DNA of 64,000 nucleotides from Haemaphysalis longicornis (lineage: Eukaryota > Arthropoda > Arachnida > Ixodida > Ixodidae), in NCBI GenBank assembly GCA_013339765.2, contig CM023457.1, forward strand, positions 80,410,192 through 80,474,191. The letters run 5' to 3'. This document shows, piece after piece, positions 1-14,100 of the stretch. The notes beneath the pieces are model-generated. The model worked only from the letters and a program-made list of their open reading frames with translations. It searched no databases and was not told where the DNA came from. The translations under genes and the position numbers were made by a program. How positions within the stretch are numbered: position 1 is the stretch's first letter; every line of letters begins with the position of its first letter.

Positions 1-700
1 GATCAAATCCTTCCCGCCCGCAGCGCCGGGGTCGGAGCCCTCGGGTATCCGCCTCTTCCGATCTTCCGTACGCTACCGCATCGGTCTCCGCGCACGCTTC
101 GACGTCCTACAGCGCACGACGCACATGCGAAAAGTCAGCCAGCTCGGTTTCATACATTACGCTCTCGCCTTGGCTGCCATATTGCGAGTGACGTCAAAGC
201 GACACAACAGGTGGCGACACCTCCGCAACCTCGACGCTGCGCCGGCGTCCGCGGCCGAGGTGATTATTTCGGCCGCTACTGCGAGCGTCGAGCCATGAAA
301 AGTTGGTGCGAGCTTTGCAACAAGTTTCTGCGCCTAGGAAAACGCCGAGTAGTGCCTTCCGAAAAAGTCGCAGGTGATTTCCGAGGTTTCCGAGGCAAGG
401 TACGCCCGGATAGTCTTACGTAAACATGGCGGATAGCGCCGCTGAATTCTCCATGGCTGAATCTTGCAGGTTATCGTACGTCCAGGCCGGAATAACGCGC
501 GCCCCGCTGATGTATTTTAGTCTGTTTCGAGAAATAAAATCCGATGCTTGTGGGCTTAACTACTGTTTTTCTGTTTTATGTCCAGGCCAGCAGTGTGTTG
601 ATTGAAGCTCGCGCAGGCGCAGTACGACCTCCAGCAAATCAGGTCAAGCGCTACGTGACGCCGAGCACGTAAACAGTGGCGGCTGGTTGTCTCCTCGTGG
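1..700. other. GC-rich, CpG-rich segment at left edge
   Basis: This stretch is richer in G, C and CpG than the AT-rich DNA that follows, as at a promoter of an unsampled neighbour. It contains a perfect CRE palindrome and an ATG in good context at 426 (AACATGGCGG). The ORF from 426 is only 59 codons and matches nothing I recognise. A first exon of a gene leading out of the window is possible but not supported. Confidence 0.25.
189..196. promoter_or_regulatory. CRE palindrome TGACGTCA
   Basis: A perfect 8-bp CREB/ATF consensus site sits in the GC-rich left-edge segment. One exact 8-mer is expected by chance about once per 65 kb, and another copy occurs near 24470 inside a repeat, so binding is only a hypothesis. 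Confidence 0.3.
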
Positions 701-2040
701 CGGATTTTTCGAGCATTTTAGGCCTACGTTCGCATCCGCAAACATTTATGATTTCCGGCAGCTTTGCGGAAGACTATTTTTCGCGCTCGAAACGGCGGGC
801 GGACGAATATGAACGAACGTTCGGAACGCAAGTTGCCCCGCCTAGTGCAATCAATCTTTCAGTAGCTTTTCCCTCTGTTTCTTTTCCGGCACTCAAGGAA
901 CAGCCTATTATCAATGAGGACATCGCCTTCTTTAAATCATAGACAGGTGTTTCATTATGAAGCTGTGGCTGACGACGTTATGCCAGTAGGCTTGTCTTGT
1001 AGTGTTTATTCCCCATTCATTCATTTCACAGTCGTGTTCGCAAGGAGATAGTGTACCTATCCAATCAAAAATTATACAGTAGGTGCCTCTTTAGTGCACA
1101 TTCAAGCACACGGCATCTCTCGTCTTAGTAGAGGAAATAATTCATAAACGCTGCTGTGGTGTGCCTACACGCTTACCTCAAGCGTTCACCCAACGCGCTT
1201 TATCAGTCATCAATTTTGTCTTTACTCGGCAGACGTCTTTCGGGTCTTGCATTGAAAAGAAACCTTGGGTACTGCTACGTGTGCGTGCGGGTTTTGGGCG
1301 AGGGGGTTAAGCCCTCTTTCGTAATAATTGGTATCAAACAACGGAGCAAAGTGATGGGGGTATTCATACACGTGCACCCAAACTCGCGTAATACATCTTG
1401 TGGAGGGTTTGCAATTCCACCCATCACTTGACTCGGAAGTGCACTCAAGACCCAGCTCCACATCAGTGATTTGCCACCCACACATGTACCGTTGTTTCAA
1501 CTTACTGGAAGTGCAATCTTTAAGTAGGCAAATCATAAGCTTGCCAACAGACAGACACGTTACGCTGCAAGGTGCAAAAAGTTTCCTTGAGAAAGTTACC
1601 TAGTTGCACAAAAATTTGCCACCGAGTTATTGCATAGCGATGCAGTGTGCAATTTTTAAAGAAAATGGTTTAGCATTAGCAGCAATTGATTTTCCCAAAG
1701 TTTCGTAGACAGCATCAATGTCTTTGAAACTTACTACCCACCCTTGTGGCTTGTTACACTACAGCGGTTATCCTGAAGCCTAGCAAGATTTCATTTCACA
1801 TTTTCAAGTTCTTTATGCATTCCTTGCTACTGTAACGTTGCGCTTCTTCAGTTCTTACCTTGTACACGAGTCGCCGTACGCACTTTACCTGCAAATACTC
1901 AAAACTAGGATACACATGCTGGAATATAATGCATGTTTTCCTTGGTAACACCTTGAGAACAGAGTTGGCTACAGGGAGAGACCTTGTGGCACTCCTCACC
2001 AACATGAACCTACAATGAAGGTTTGACCAAGCAGCCGCCA
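700..2040. other. No supportable gene
   Basis: Only short unrelated ORFs are present, none with a recognisable domain. No inverted termini or SINE heads are visible. It probably lies between the FAM120A-like gene and a neighbour to the left. Confidence 0.4.
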
Positions 2041-5000
2041 ACGAGGAAAACAAATCACTTTTATTCACAAAACTGGCAACACATGAAATACATCCCTCTC
2101 CAAAGACCAGCAAGACCAGACGACAGCACCCCGGCAGCGCCCGTAGTCGCACCGTGGCATCGCCGCCCGCTCGTACGCTTCCGTTTTTTTCCTTCCCGGC
2201 AAAACATTGCTTCGACACATGCCGTGCTTGCCAACAGAAACCGCTCGCCTTCAGCCAAACTCTCCCGACCCACACGCACGCAATTCCGATTCAATCCCCC
2301 GAAATGTATTCAAGCCCCTCTAACCCGTTACTCCAAGCCCAGACCGAATTTCCCCACCCCTTGTACGAATTTCCCGTCTCCGCATGTGACCCTTTCCGAG
2401 ACCAGCCTCAAGCGCGATTGAAAAGGTTTCCGTTGTTGCCTGTTCTCTGAATCATCCAGCTTTACCAGCCTTTCTTACAGTTGGAGAAAGTGTTTTTTTC
2501 AAAAAGAAAGGTAATACCATACGCTGCAAGAAAAACGAAAAGAGTTACAAGTTCGACAGTGATTGGGCTCCGAAGAAGCCTGCGCGAGACACTGAATCGC
2601 ATACGGTAACTGCAGTTATGGTTGTACGCGGCGACACCCGTTAAATCCCCCGGGTATTTTTTTTTTAATCTCCCTCTCGTAACCGCTTCGCGGCCTTCCC
2701 CTGCAACAGTGATTAAGGTTAAGAAGATACACTGCTTATCATCGAGATAACTGGTTACCATGGCATAATAAATGCTCGTGCCAAAAAACTCACAAGTATA
2801 CAGACAACCCACTTACTACAATACGATTGGCCTAAAGAAACGAAGGGGAGACAGGTTAGTCAGTAAGGTGCACTCCGAGAGAACAACAACCGAAAAAACG
2901 ATACATACGTGGGAAAATTGGAAAGGCCGCACTGGCACACGAGTGCAAGCGAAGCCCAGAGGCTCGACGCACCCGGAACAACTACCCGTCAACTTCTTCA
3001 ACCTGACCGAAAATACCGCGATGGAGCCTGTTGTTAATACGGCAGGTACTTTAACTTTCCCATCTTGGATCTAAGTCTTCTGAGTGGCTGTGCGCAATGT
3101 CTAATGCAAGAGGTGTTGGCTCGACGCAGATTTAGACCACCGCTACACGTTAACTCGCTGTGGAACACATCACACACGTTCGGACCTGTGAAGCAACTAA
3201 GTCTGCACTGACTGCATCAACGATGATCACCGACCCACAACCAGCGATGATCGCAGTCGACGACCAATGTTGATTGCAGTCATCCAATAACGGTAATCGC
3301 TGCTGCTGGACAGTCGTCGACGATGACCACTGGTAATCGCAGAAGGTTGACAAAGCGCTGTTCCGGGTACGCCCGGCCTGCGGTGGTTCCGTTGGGAAAT
3401 CCACCGGTTTAAACGCGCGGCGCTCAACATGTCACTTACAAGGCTCGCAGAAGAGGAGGGTGCACAACATGAGGGAAACTTTGGACGTTAGCGAACCAAC
3501 GGGAAAACCAATGGACCAACATCGGGTGGACATTTTTCTCTGCATTCAGCCGTGTCTAAATTGGCACCTTTTAAACGATGGCTGCTAAGCGACACTGTTT
3601 ACGCATGCGTGCAAACCAGTCGGCGACAGTCACAAGAAATACAGCTTACCAACTCTAATGTGCAGCGTACTTTGCCAAATCAATGCACCTGTGTTCTTCA
3701 AGACTGTGCGTGCTCGCTAATTCACTGCTACTGTTGAAATCAACCAGTTGTTTGAACTAGTTCCGAAGCTTGTCGCTCACATAGCCAAGCCAAGCCAAGC
3801 CAAGTTTCCCCCATTTGTGGCCGAGCCAGGTCGGAAGCCACGAAGTGGCTTGTCCCGAACCACGGGCTTCTCCCCTCGCACTTTTGCAAGCTTTTACAAA
3901 GCACAAAGATTATCATTACACTGTTGCTCAAAGAATGAAGAGAAAAAAAATAAACAGCTAGCGCACTCGGCGCCTGAGGGGTCGCGAGACCTCAGTGGCC
4001 TAAGCATCACCACTCTAATAAAGCGGCGCGAAAAAGCAAGTGAACAATCGAAAAAAATAAGCAGCCACACTGCGGAAAAAATACATTCGCTTAACAAACC
4101 GATACGTGCACCCACTCTCGACATTTTTTTTTCTTCCCCCACAGAATGTAGTGGTAGTAACATTGGTGCTCGGTGTTAAAGCTACAACACGAATTTTTTT
4201 TTTACTCTTTCCTGCATTTGTTCACTCCAAAAGCTCTCTACCACAGAATGATAATAATACACGTTTAAACACGCACCGCTTAATGACACCAGGGCCCAAA
4301 ACGCGAACGTCTCGGAGCGCAAGGTTCGGTGTTTACGCAGACAAACACTAAACTCATCTCAGTACGATAATACATTGTGGGCATCGAAGCCGGGTAGAGG
4401 TGAGGGGGGGTGGTATAACAAGCGGGGAAAAAATAAACACATCCGTTAGCTAGGTGTTTTGAGAACATCTGCAAGCCACTACAAGAATAGAAAGTTCCAC
4501 TAAAACTAAACGCAGCAGTAGCGGCGATACATTCAAGGGGTGCAGTAGAATACTAACTCTGCTGCAATGGGGCCGACAGCCCGAAAGAAGAAAAAGGGGA
4601 AGGCCAAGTTTTGCACAAGAATGAAAAGCACACCTCGGCGTGTGGATGCGAAACCGATGCAGTGGCTATCGCCAGCAAGACAACTTGGCATCCAAACAAA
4701 GCCGGCGCAAAAACGGCGTCGTCTGCGCATGCAAAGCAGACGGGGCTGTGTAACGCTCAAGGTTGCTGCATGCATCGACAGGGGGGGAAAGAAAGAACAG
4801 GCAAGTCGCTTTGCTCCGACGCGACTGGGGTGAAGTTCACGAAAAACGAGACCTGACGGCTCGTGCGATTCTTCTTCATTGAAAGCAGGAGGAAAGAGAG
4901 AGAGAGAGGGGGAGGCGGGGAGGGGGCGTGCAGTCGGGAAAGAAACGGTTGCGTTGGCCGATCACGTCAGCTAAGAGTTCCGTCCTGTTTGGTCACGCGA

Positions 5001-7939
5001 CTAAAGCGGCGAAGAACCCCTGTCTCTCACCTACGTGTTCAGTCACACCCCCTCCCTAAAGCTCCCCCGTTTTAAACGCTTAAGTCTGGTCACCCGTGCG
5101 GTTGCGGAGGCCGCACCGAGGTGCCACGTTTCATTACTCCCGTTTCTCAAGTTTTTGTTGCTCCACGGCCCGCACGTTTCTAGGTCCGCTAAGGTCGGGC
5201 CGCCGTGGGTTGTCTCGTGAAAGAAGCCTCGACTTCTGCGTTGTCCTGGGAGGTCGCAAGGACGCTTCCCTTATGTTTTACAGCTCGCTCATTAAGTAAG
5301 CTGGGGCTCTCGTTTGTCCTTTTAAAAGTGAGCTACGCGCAAAGAACCTCGTGTCGACGACACTGCGCTGCAAAGCAGGACGCAAAGTTTGGAAGGTAGG
5401 TGCACGCTTCACTTTCGTCTCAAATAAAAAACGTTGCTAACGAAAAACAGAAAAACAACAATGAAAAAGAAACACAGAAGCCCTCTGTGTTTTTTCTCTC
5501 CGTCAGATGCAAGTTTGTTTTTTTATCCTGGGGTGGGAAAAACCTCCGCTCCCAGTTTAGTAGTGCAAAGCACAAACGTCAATGTTCATGCGTTAGGTCG
5601 GCTTTTATCCTTCGACGTTTTTTTTTTTCTTTCGTTAATGAAGTAGACATGTGCTCCTTCTATGACTCCGCATACATCGAGCAGTTGCATTTCATCAGAG
5701 GAAGGCCGTCATTGGCTCCGCTCCCCGTGAAGTTTGAAGAAACAAGCGATGCTATTCGTCACGTCGGTTTGCCTTTCAACCGGGGGGGCTCAGAGAGGCT
5801 CGCTGCGTGAACAGAGTGACGTGGAATGCTGAATCTCAGAGCTCGCTGACAAAGGTATTTCCCCCCTCCCAAGTGCCCGTCTTTGTCGCGGCTCAAGAAA
5901 AAGGGGTAACCAACAGTGGTCGCTGCAAGTGTCTCGCACAATTGCTGCAAATACCCCCCGCTGCACACGCGAGGGGGTGTCGGAAAAGGCAAAGCTCTGT
6001 CCTTTTCTGTGAGTTACATGTTTAGCTAAAGCAGTCATTGTGTCCGCTGGCAATTTCCCCCAGAGAGAGAAAAAGAGAGACGGGACTGTAGCATGGCCTG
6101 AACAGGCGGACCACGCCTTCGATACGCTTTTTTTGCTTTTGCAAAAATTTTTTTTACTTGTCCTCACGGTTTCGCTATCTCTTTGTGAAACCAAACAGCC
6201 ACCCGTTTAGGGTTGGCCTGAACGGACGGCGTCCGTAAGCCACCGACAAAAGTGGCGCACAAATAAACCTCCTCTCCCTACAATTCACAAAACGAGGGGG
6301 AACAATGAAAAAATTAGAGAACCTGACGCGCGCAAAGAAATAATACGTCGCTTTTCGCCGTGTCAAAACTTCGTGGCCCACTTTACTTTAAGCCCACACC
6401 TTTCTCGCCATCACAACTAGACCCTCCTTCCGTGTTACAGCCAGTCGGCGGCCATTCAGCTTTCCAGCTTAGAGCTCCGGTCATTTAAATATACATCTCG
6501 CATAACCTAACAAAGAAAAAAATAAGTGTAAACACTGTACATAGCACACCACACCTCACGGTCTGCTCCCGTTTGGCCGAACGGGCTGCGTTGTTTGCTG
6601 CGCTGCGGGGCTCGGAGCTTGCACTTGAAAGCTGCAGCCCAGAAGACTTTCCGAGCTTCTAAACAGTACGAGCTCAATAACAATTTGGACAGCTTGTTCC
6701 AATTTCCACCAAATGTTGGAAATCTAACACACACACACAAAAAAAGAAATGTTCAGTGATTGATAACTTCAAAACCAGAAGCTCTACTTCTAGCACTGTT
6801 TTCCATTAGAATGTCTGCCATAGCCTGATCAGCAAGTCCCGTAAAGTCGAGATCAATAAGGTGAAGACATTTTTTTTGAACTCCTCTAAGGCTTTGCTTG
6901 CAAGACAAACAAGCGACCCACAGCGCAGACAACGGCACGACCGTCAGCCAGGGCAGACCGCGATGACACCGCACACACCTCCGTCGCGGAAGGCGTGGCT
7001 TCGTGACATCCACACGCACATGCACGCACAAGTCTATTGTTTTGCAAGTCCAGCACAAACGATGAGTCTCACTTGGCCTTTGGCCGAGTCCACGATGAGT
7101 TCATTAAAAAAAAATTTGGAGTCAGGGGGGGAAAAAAAAGAGTCGTAGATGAAAGTCGACGCCACTGCCACGCGAGCACTTTGGTCGCACGGTGCGTGCC
7201 GTCGCAACACAGCGTTCAGGTACGCCTCGGAACACAGTGCAATAGTCACTTCCGGCTTGTGCACGCAATGAAGTCTAGTAGCCGTTGTTCCGCAAGTGAG
7301 TAAAGAAAATAGGCGGTCACCAAAGTCGTCTTGTTTCGGAGGCCTCTACGGCTGACCGACCCGTCGTGGACAACACTGGCGCGTTTTGACCTTATAACAA
7401 GCTGCCACTGAGCGCAGATATACACAACATCCCGAGTTACCTGGCACTCTATACCACGAACACATTCTGTCTTTTGTGAACGAAACCGGTATGTCGCTGC
7501 AAATGCCGTCATATTACGCAAACCGGAGCAGTCAGAAACTTGACTTTTTGTGATAAACTGGGCTTGACCCCATTACTTGAACAACCTCGGAGACAAGAAC
7601 TTAAAAACAGCAGTCTAAGCCAAACACAAATTAAACAAGAAACGGAACATCACGCTGTAATCGAAAGCAGCGACTCCGGGTTCGGGGAAGCCCCGGAAAA
7701 TTTCATCGTGGAAAAACAAGAACTCACAGACGGGCACAGCTTCTCCATTCACTAAGGAAAATTTCATTCAAACATCAGAAAAATGGGATCAGAAATCGCA
7801 AGAAGCAGGCAATAATCTCCAAGAACCATCTCCAAAAACTGCCCTCCCAGGTCGAACGGCAAACGGCCGGTCGGTCAGCGCACCCACAGTCCTCCGAAAC
7901 AAGACGGCCTGTCTAGGGAGTTATGTCGGAGGAGGGGGG
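2041..7939 (-). other. Possible long 3 prime UTR and flank of FAM120A-like gene
   Basis: These 5.9 kb follow the stop codon. No coding exon, SINE or inverted-repeat element is recognisable, unlike the introns, which hold one every kilobase or two. That contrast, and many A-runs on the minus strand, fit a transcribed untranslated region. The first plain AATAAA I noticed on the minus strand is at 2060-2065. No transcript evidence is available, and a nearer variant signal could end the mRNA earlier. A short CAAGC tandem lies at about 3783-3803. Confidence 0.35.
2060..2065 (-). terminator. Candidate poly(A) signal AATAAA
   Basis: Reading the minus strand gives GTGAATAAAAG at this point, about 5.9 kb beyond the stop codon. 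It would end a very long 3 prime UTR. The hexamer is common, so this is weak without transcript data. Confidence 0.25.
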
Positions 7940-8153
7940 CTAGACGGAAGCGAACTGTTCCGAGGCCCCTGCCACGGCACCGTTGGAGCTGAGTGGTCCG
8001 TCGGTGTCGCTCTCGGTGACTGTGGCGCCCGCAATGAGCAGGGAGGGCGCGGTCACTGCGGTCGTTGAAGTGGTCGCTGCACAGTCTTCGTCCAAGCTGG
8101 TGCCACTGGTGTCCAGGCCTGGAGCTGGCAGTTGGCTGACCTCGATGGTACAA
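7940..8153 (-). CDS. FAM120A-like exon 15 (last coding exon)
   Basis: The acceptor is CCACAG at 8154-8159. The first base completes an Asn codon with the AA left by exon 14 (residue 1081), and 70 more residues run to TAG at 7940-7942, ending EQFASV. The segment is rich in Thr, Ser, Ala and acidic residues with no recognised domain. The vertebrate tail is also low-complexity and poorly conserved, so this exon rests on the acceptor, the phase fit and the clean stop rather than on similarity. Confidence 0.75.
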
Positions 8154-11084
8154 CTGTGGCAACGAAGGCACAAGGACAAGACGGGTTAGAGTGGCTAACG
8201 GGCCATGAAGGCAAAATAGGATGAAAATGCAAGGCATGACATTAAACGGGCCATGCAGACAAAATCAAAAGTTTGGTTCATTCGAAAGATTGCCTCGTTA
8301 GAATCATACTGACAACACACTTTTAAAAAACGCCACTTCATCTCAAATAAGCTACATAATGAGGAAAAAAGGGAATGGCCATGGATTTACTCTAGCTCAT
8401 TTCTCGGCAACAGAACCTATGATGTCATATGAGCCCAGCTGTGTGCAATTGGGCTGAGGCCCGTAAAAGCAAGAACGCCAAATTAGGGCAAGGGCTTATA
8501 AGCTTGCCTGAAACGAAAGCTATGTGTGGTGCTTAAATTACGGGCAGCAATTATTGTTAGTAAGCTAGGAAGAATGGTGGGGTAAAGAACAGTGGAGGTT
8601 ACGAACAGCAGGAAGTACCTGAGGCATACTGCTGGTCCGGCAGCTGCCGGCGCATTATGCTTATTTCAGGCTGCATAGCAGTGCAGGTGCTTTCGGGTTG
8701 TCTGCAGAGCGACACTGCCGAATTGGGCCGGCAAACGACGGTGTCTTACACGACCATATTTGTCGAGCGAGCACTATGTTTCACGAAACGATTATTTTCT
8801 CCCTGAACAAAAACAAGCCAGGTACAAATACGGTCAAAAACAAACCAAAGGCAGAAAACGGTTCGCTGCGGTATGGTGGCGCCATCTAGGTTGACTAACA
8901 GCAAACAAGGCTCCGAAACCGGCTGCAGAGTGGTTCCTGTGATGTCATCGCAGACGTCGCGAAAACACACGATTTGGCGGGAGAATCAAAGCTTTAACCT
9001 AAATCGATTAATTTCTCAGTGATTACGGCATCGTTTGCTGCCGGACAAGCGCTGGGGGCACTATAAAACACGAAATCTTTCAAATAAAACAAACTTGTGT
9101 TTTGTCTGCATGGCCCCTTCAAGGCCGGGGACTAGGGTGCGGAAAGAGGAAGCGAAACAAGGTCACTGGGGATTATGACGATAGAATGTCCACGGTCCAC
9201 TGCTTCCTGGTAACAATGGAAGACCGGTGCTGAGGGGGAAGGGGCGGAGGCAAATTTGCGAAAAACTGCCAATGTCCCACCGCAGCAGCACACACACTCT
9301 GACACACTCGATCTGGTATTGACCATCTGTCGGGTCACCGACGACCCACACGTAGCTCAAACTGCACATGGTTCCAGCTTCCCCGCCAATCTCCGAGAGA
9401 CCACTCGCTCCCCTCACAAGGAACGCCCCCTTGTCAGCCAGTTTGCGATGGATGCAGGAAGGCAGACCGACTCACTTGTCGCCGGTCTCAATGGTGCAGC
9501 CGCGGCCCTTGCCAGCCAGCTTGGGAGTGGGCTCCTCCTTGCCAGGCTTGGAGGTCTTCTTCTTGTTGGTGCGTCGGTTCAGCTGAAATGCAGGGACACG
9601 CCACGACTCAGGCTCCGTTCGATGTGGAGGTTTATAATGAGGCCAGCAGTAACACAAACCACGGCCCCTTTCAAAGACCACAAACACCCGCGCAACGCAA
9701 AAGCCTCCTACCTGAGTGAAAGGTGCTCCAGGCCGCCGGTTGAAAGCCATTGGGTCGGCGAGGCAATCAGCCACGGCCCATCCGCCATACCTGCAGACAG
9801 GGGCATTGCCAGTCGGCCTCAGGGCAGTGCGATGTAGCGAGGCCACGCAAAAAGCAATGGAGAGACAATCCACAAGCGTGTGCGACCCTCATCCCAAGTG
9901 CCCAGTCCGAAGAAGGTCAAGCAAAAAAGAACATCCGCTGTCCATTCCGCTATTTTTACTGTAATGTTCCCGCCAAACCTGTGCTTGAGAGAGTAGGTGA
10001 GTGAGAGAGACGCACAATTCCAACACTTTAACAGCGGAGCTGTTGTAGGTCGAGTCTTTTCGTCTGTCTGCTGTAGGTCGTGCGTCACACAGGGGTAGGA
10101 GCGGGTTCCCCGACCCACCAATACGGGGCGCAGTGGTCTCGCAAAGGTGGGTTCCTCTTTCTCCTGCTAGAAGAGGGAGGGGAGGGAGCCTTGCACCGCT
10201 GCCGATTTCCCTTGCGCGAACCATAAAATTTGTGTGGCGACGGCGCTGCCGTTCTTGGGCGATTTCCCACTAACGTTCCAGCCCACACAAGAGAACCACA
10301 GGCTCCGCTGTTTCCAGCAGATTTCACACTGGGTAGAACTGCGGTTTAATTTGTGAATGGCCAAACACGGGTTCGAATCTGCACAGTTCCAGACTTGCTT
10401 CAGGATACACGTCAAAAATGATAATATTTGAGAAAAAGTGTCTGAATGCTTTCGTAGGTGCTTTCCGATGGCGGTGTTATCCCTTCCCTGCATCCAGTCA
10501 TTTTGGATTGCTGGAATAGTGAATCCCAAAAGAAAGCGGCCACTCACCTCCCGCCAACAGAGGTGACCTGGGGCGGCAGCGGGGGTCCGCGGCCCCCACT
10601 GCTCCCGGCTGCCGGGCCTCCCCCGAGGCCCCCCTGGGCCCCTGCCCGTAGTTGGCCCCCCAGGAGCGACCCCACTCCGGCTATCTCCAGCTGGCCGCCA
10701 CGAGCCAAGAGGGCGCCCCCGACGAGGGCCGCCTGGCGGAGGGGGAGGCATGCCGCGCCCCGCGGGCCCCTCGGAGGGGGCGGCGGGGGGCCACCCATGC
10801 CCATGGGGCCCCCACCCATGCGGGGGCCTCCGTGGGGCGGGTAGCCTGGCATGAAGCGCGGCATGCCGCCCATCGCGGGCAGCGGGGCACGCGCAAACTC
10901 CACCTGGACGCGAGAAGAAGACGACCGGCCGTCAATCATGGGGCACCACCAGAGCTCAATGTGGACGCAAAGAAATGAGAGAGGGGGGAAAGAGAGAGAG
11001 TAGACTAATGTGAAGTTTGGGAAAGTCGGAAAAAAAAAACAGTGCAAATGACACAGGCGAAATAGAGGGTACGCCACCACGCTT

Positions 11085-11179
<95 letters not shown>

Positions 11180-14100
11180 CAAACGTAAAGTTTGGGAAAG
11201 TCGGCGAAGCGTAACGGAGAGTGCAAAAAAACAGCGCAAATGACACGGGCGAGAGAGGGAACACCACCGCCATGCTGCTGAAAAAGAGAGAGGGAGGGAT
11301 CACCTGCAGCCCTTCGAGGATGGCGGCGCGCATGCGCTCGACCTTGGCCACCTGGTCGATCTGGCCCCCGCACACCTCGACGAGGCTCTTGGCCTGGGCG
11401 GCCCGCAGGAGCTTCTGGTGGAACAGCTTGCCGTCAAAGTACAGCCACGGGCAGCACATGAGCCACGGCACGGGCGCCCCGCACGCGTCGTTGGCAAACA
11501 GCGCGTGCTCCACACCCTGCCACAGGAGGAGGAGGAGAGGAAGAGAGAACGCGCACCATCACTCCGAGGCCCCATGGAAATAATGCTGCAGGATTTCAAG
11601 GGATCACACCTTGGACTGCAGGGCAGTTCGTGAACCCAACAGACCACAAGTGAACACGATGTTTGAGCACTAACATGCAGCAACACGGCAAGGCAGACTC
11701 TTAAAGATTTTGTTCACAACCGCCACTGCCCCCACTACAGCAGGCTGCAGCGGCTAAACAATACACACATACAGGGTGCTGCCACAATGAATGAGCCAGT
11801 TTGAAACTTACTGCCACGATGAACTCATTCCCCATAGGCGGAAAAAGTGTTTCTTCACAGTTTCAAAGTAACCAGGCGAGTGCCATCGTTGATGACGGTG
11901 TCACATAAAATGGACCACGAAATGCAACCTTCGTACAGAGTTCAAGCACACGCATATACAAGCACTTTGATTGAAAGCGACAGACACTTCCTTGATGTCA
12001 CCGTTCGCCACGATGGCTTTACAACATGTCAAGTCCCAACCAGACGGTCGCAAATTTCGCCCATCCTCGATGAACAACGACTATTGCTCACAAGATTTAT
12101 TCGCACTCTTAAATGACGCAAGGTTGACAACCAGACAACAAGACTCTGTGAGCATGCAGCCATCCTGACCAGACTTTGCTAGCCATACTAAAGCACCGAC
12201 TCAGCTTTGGCCACTGCTCGCCATGACACAATGCAGCCGATAACTCAAGGCGCCACATGGCTCCTGGTGCCGTAGAATCCCACCCCCGGAACCCACCTGT
12301 AGGAAGAGTGCGGCCAGCTGTGCGCCCCTGACGGCCACCAGGGGCAGCTGCATGCCCTGGGTGCTCTGGGCGTCCATCAGCTGTGGGGACACCGCCTGCG
12401 CCAGGAAGGCGTCCAGCTCCTGGCGGCGGAGAACCGGAACCCCTCCGGGGACTCCCTGCAGGCAGGAGGAAGGGGCGCAACGTCAGCCATTACTGGAGAA
12501 CAGGGAGTCCAAAAACCACTTCTCAATAGGGCCACTGAATGATCCAAGTTTGAGGCTTTGCCTTCGCTCCAATCATCAGTCGCTAACTCCTCCGCTGGTA
12601 GCGGACTTTGCTCAGGGGCTGGCAAATCGAAGCAATAATTAAAGATGCATTGGTAGAACTGTAAGAATGCCTAAACTGTAATCTTCATGTTTTCCAATAC
12701 TACGAACCCTGGGGAATGCAGTAAGAGAAGCAGTTTTTTGATGCATCGCTTGGGACTAATTTGGTGTTTGAAATGGGCATTCGGAATGGTTCCTTGCCAC
12801 TAATTCCACAAAAGCTTATTGAACTGTAAAATTACTTCCAGGCAGTGCACCAAAAAACCGATTCTCTTATTGCACTCACCAGGGTTCATAGCATTGGAAA
12901 ATGTAAAGATTACAGTTGTATGACCAACACTGTATTGTCTATTGTTCCTCCAAAAAAAGATGAACTATCTGTAATTATCTTGGTAAAATATCCGACTTAC
13001 TCAAAAAATAATGGCATATTTGAAATCAGTTGGAAAAAAAAGCAGCAAGACTGACAAGTTTCACAGAATTTACTTCACAATTAAAGGAAGCTGTTTTAAG
13101 AGCATTGTCCCCTTAAGGGGGGAGGTGGGGATCGAAGCAAACTTTTTTATTTTTTGACATAGAGTAATGAAATTTGGTAGGCACATTGGAAAACACTCCA
13201 AATGGTGAATTTTGAAAATTTAAGAATGATACCTTCAGTAGTTTTGGGGTTACAGAGGTGTACATGTTGTCCGCTCGTGGAAAGCCTAGCAAGGTATTGA
13301 CATATGGTAGGAAGTTCGAATACTTTTAAATTGTAGTCAAAAGAACACTACAGGGTATGACATTCTTCGAATTTTTTTTACACCCTTCATTTTTTTACAG
13401 AAAACATTATTTTCACCTGTAACCAGTAGTATACAGCTGACTTGGCCGTAAATGTCATACCCTGCAGAACTCTTCAAGGATTGAAATAAAATAAACAGTG
13501 TCAAAATCCGCCCAGTGGTTGCCATGCTATCCTTTCCACGAGCAACGAAGAACTCGTAAAACGCACTTTTGAGAAAACAGCTCTTGAAGTTTACGAAGAC
13601 TTCACGATTTTTCAAACTGCACCAGCAGCATAGTCCTTGCTGTCCTTGCTTGGGGACAACCTCAAAGACCTTTGCCCTTCGATTTGGTGCATCTGGGAGG
13701 CCTTCCTGGCCAATTGAAGGTTTTCATGTGCAGGCCTTCAGATGGCAGAAGCACCAGTTTTACACCTAGTGTACCACAAAGTTTGCTATGGGCTGCTAGG
13801 GTACCTAAACTTTTCTTGATGTATGCCTAATGCATAACTGTCTCCAAAATGAAGAGTAAGGCATGGTTTCGTTTTATATTAGTAATATTCCAGCAGACTT
13901 TCAGCAGATTTCTGGGTTTCATAACATTGCCAAAGCTACAGCTTAGTACATGAGGCTGTTCAGTGTCAAAAAGTTATATCTGGGCATCACAAGCATAAGA
14001 TGAGCTATTTGAAAGCAGAGTATAGTTTTTTTACACAATTACAACATTGATTATTATTAGCATACCATGCTCTTCACCTTCAGGAGAATCAATCAGTGCA

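Noticed and set aside
426..602. 59-codon ORF starting ATGGCGGATAGC in good context
   Set aside because: No similarity or donor of good strength was recognised; it could be a first exon but nothing confirms it.
676..942. 88-codon ORF near the left edge
   Set aside because: It lacks an ATG at its start and matches no family I know.
9256..9837. 193-codon plus-strand ORF
   Set aside because: It overlaps exons 13 and 14 of the minus-strand gene antisense and shows no domain; it is a shadow of GC-rich coding sequence.
10956..11300. Long Ser-Leu repeat protein on the minus strand
   Set aside because: It is the (GA)n microsatellite read in frame, joined to real exon 11 by read-through of the donor.
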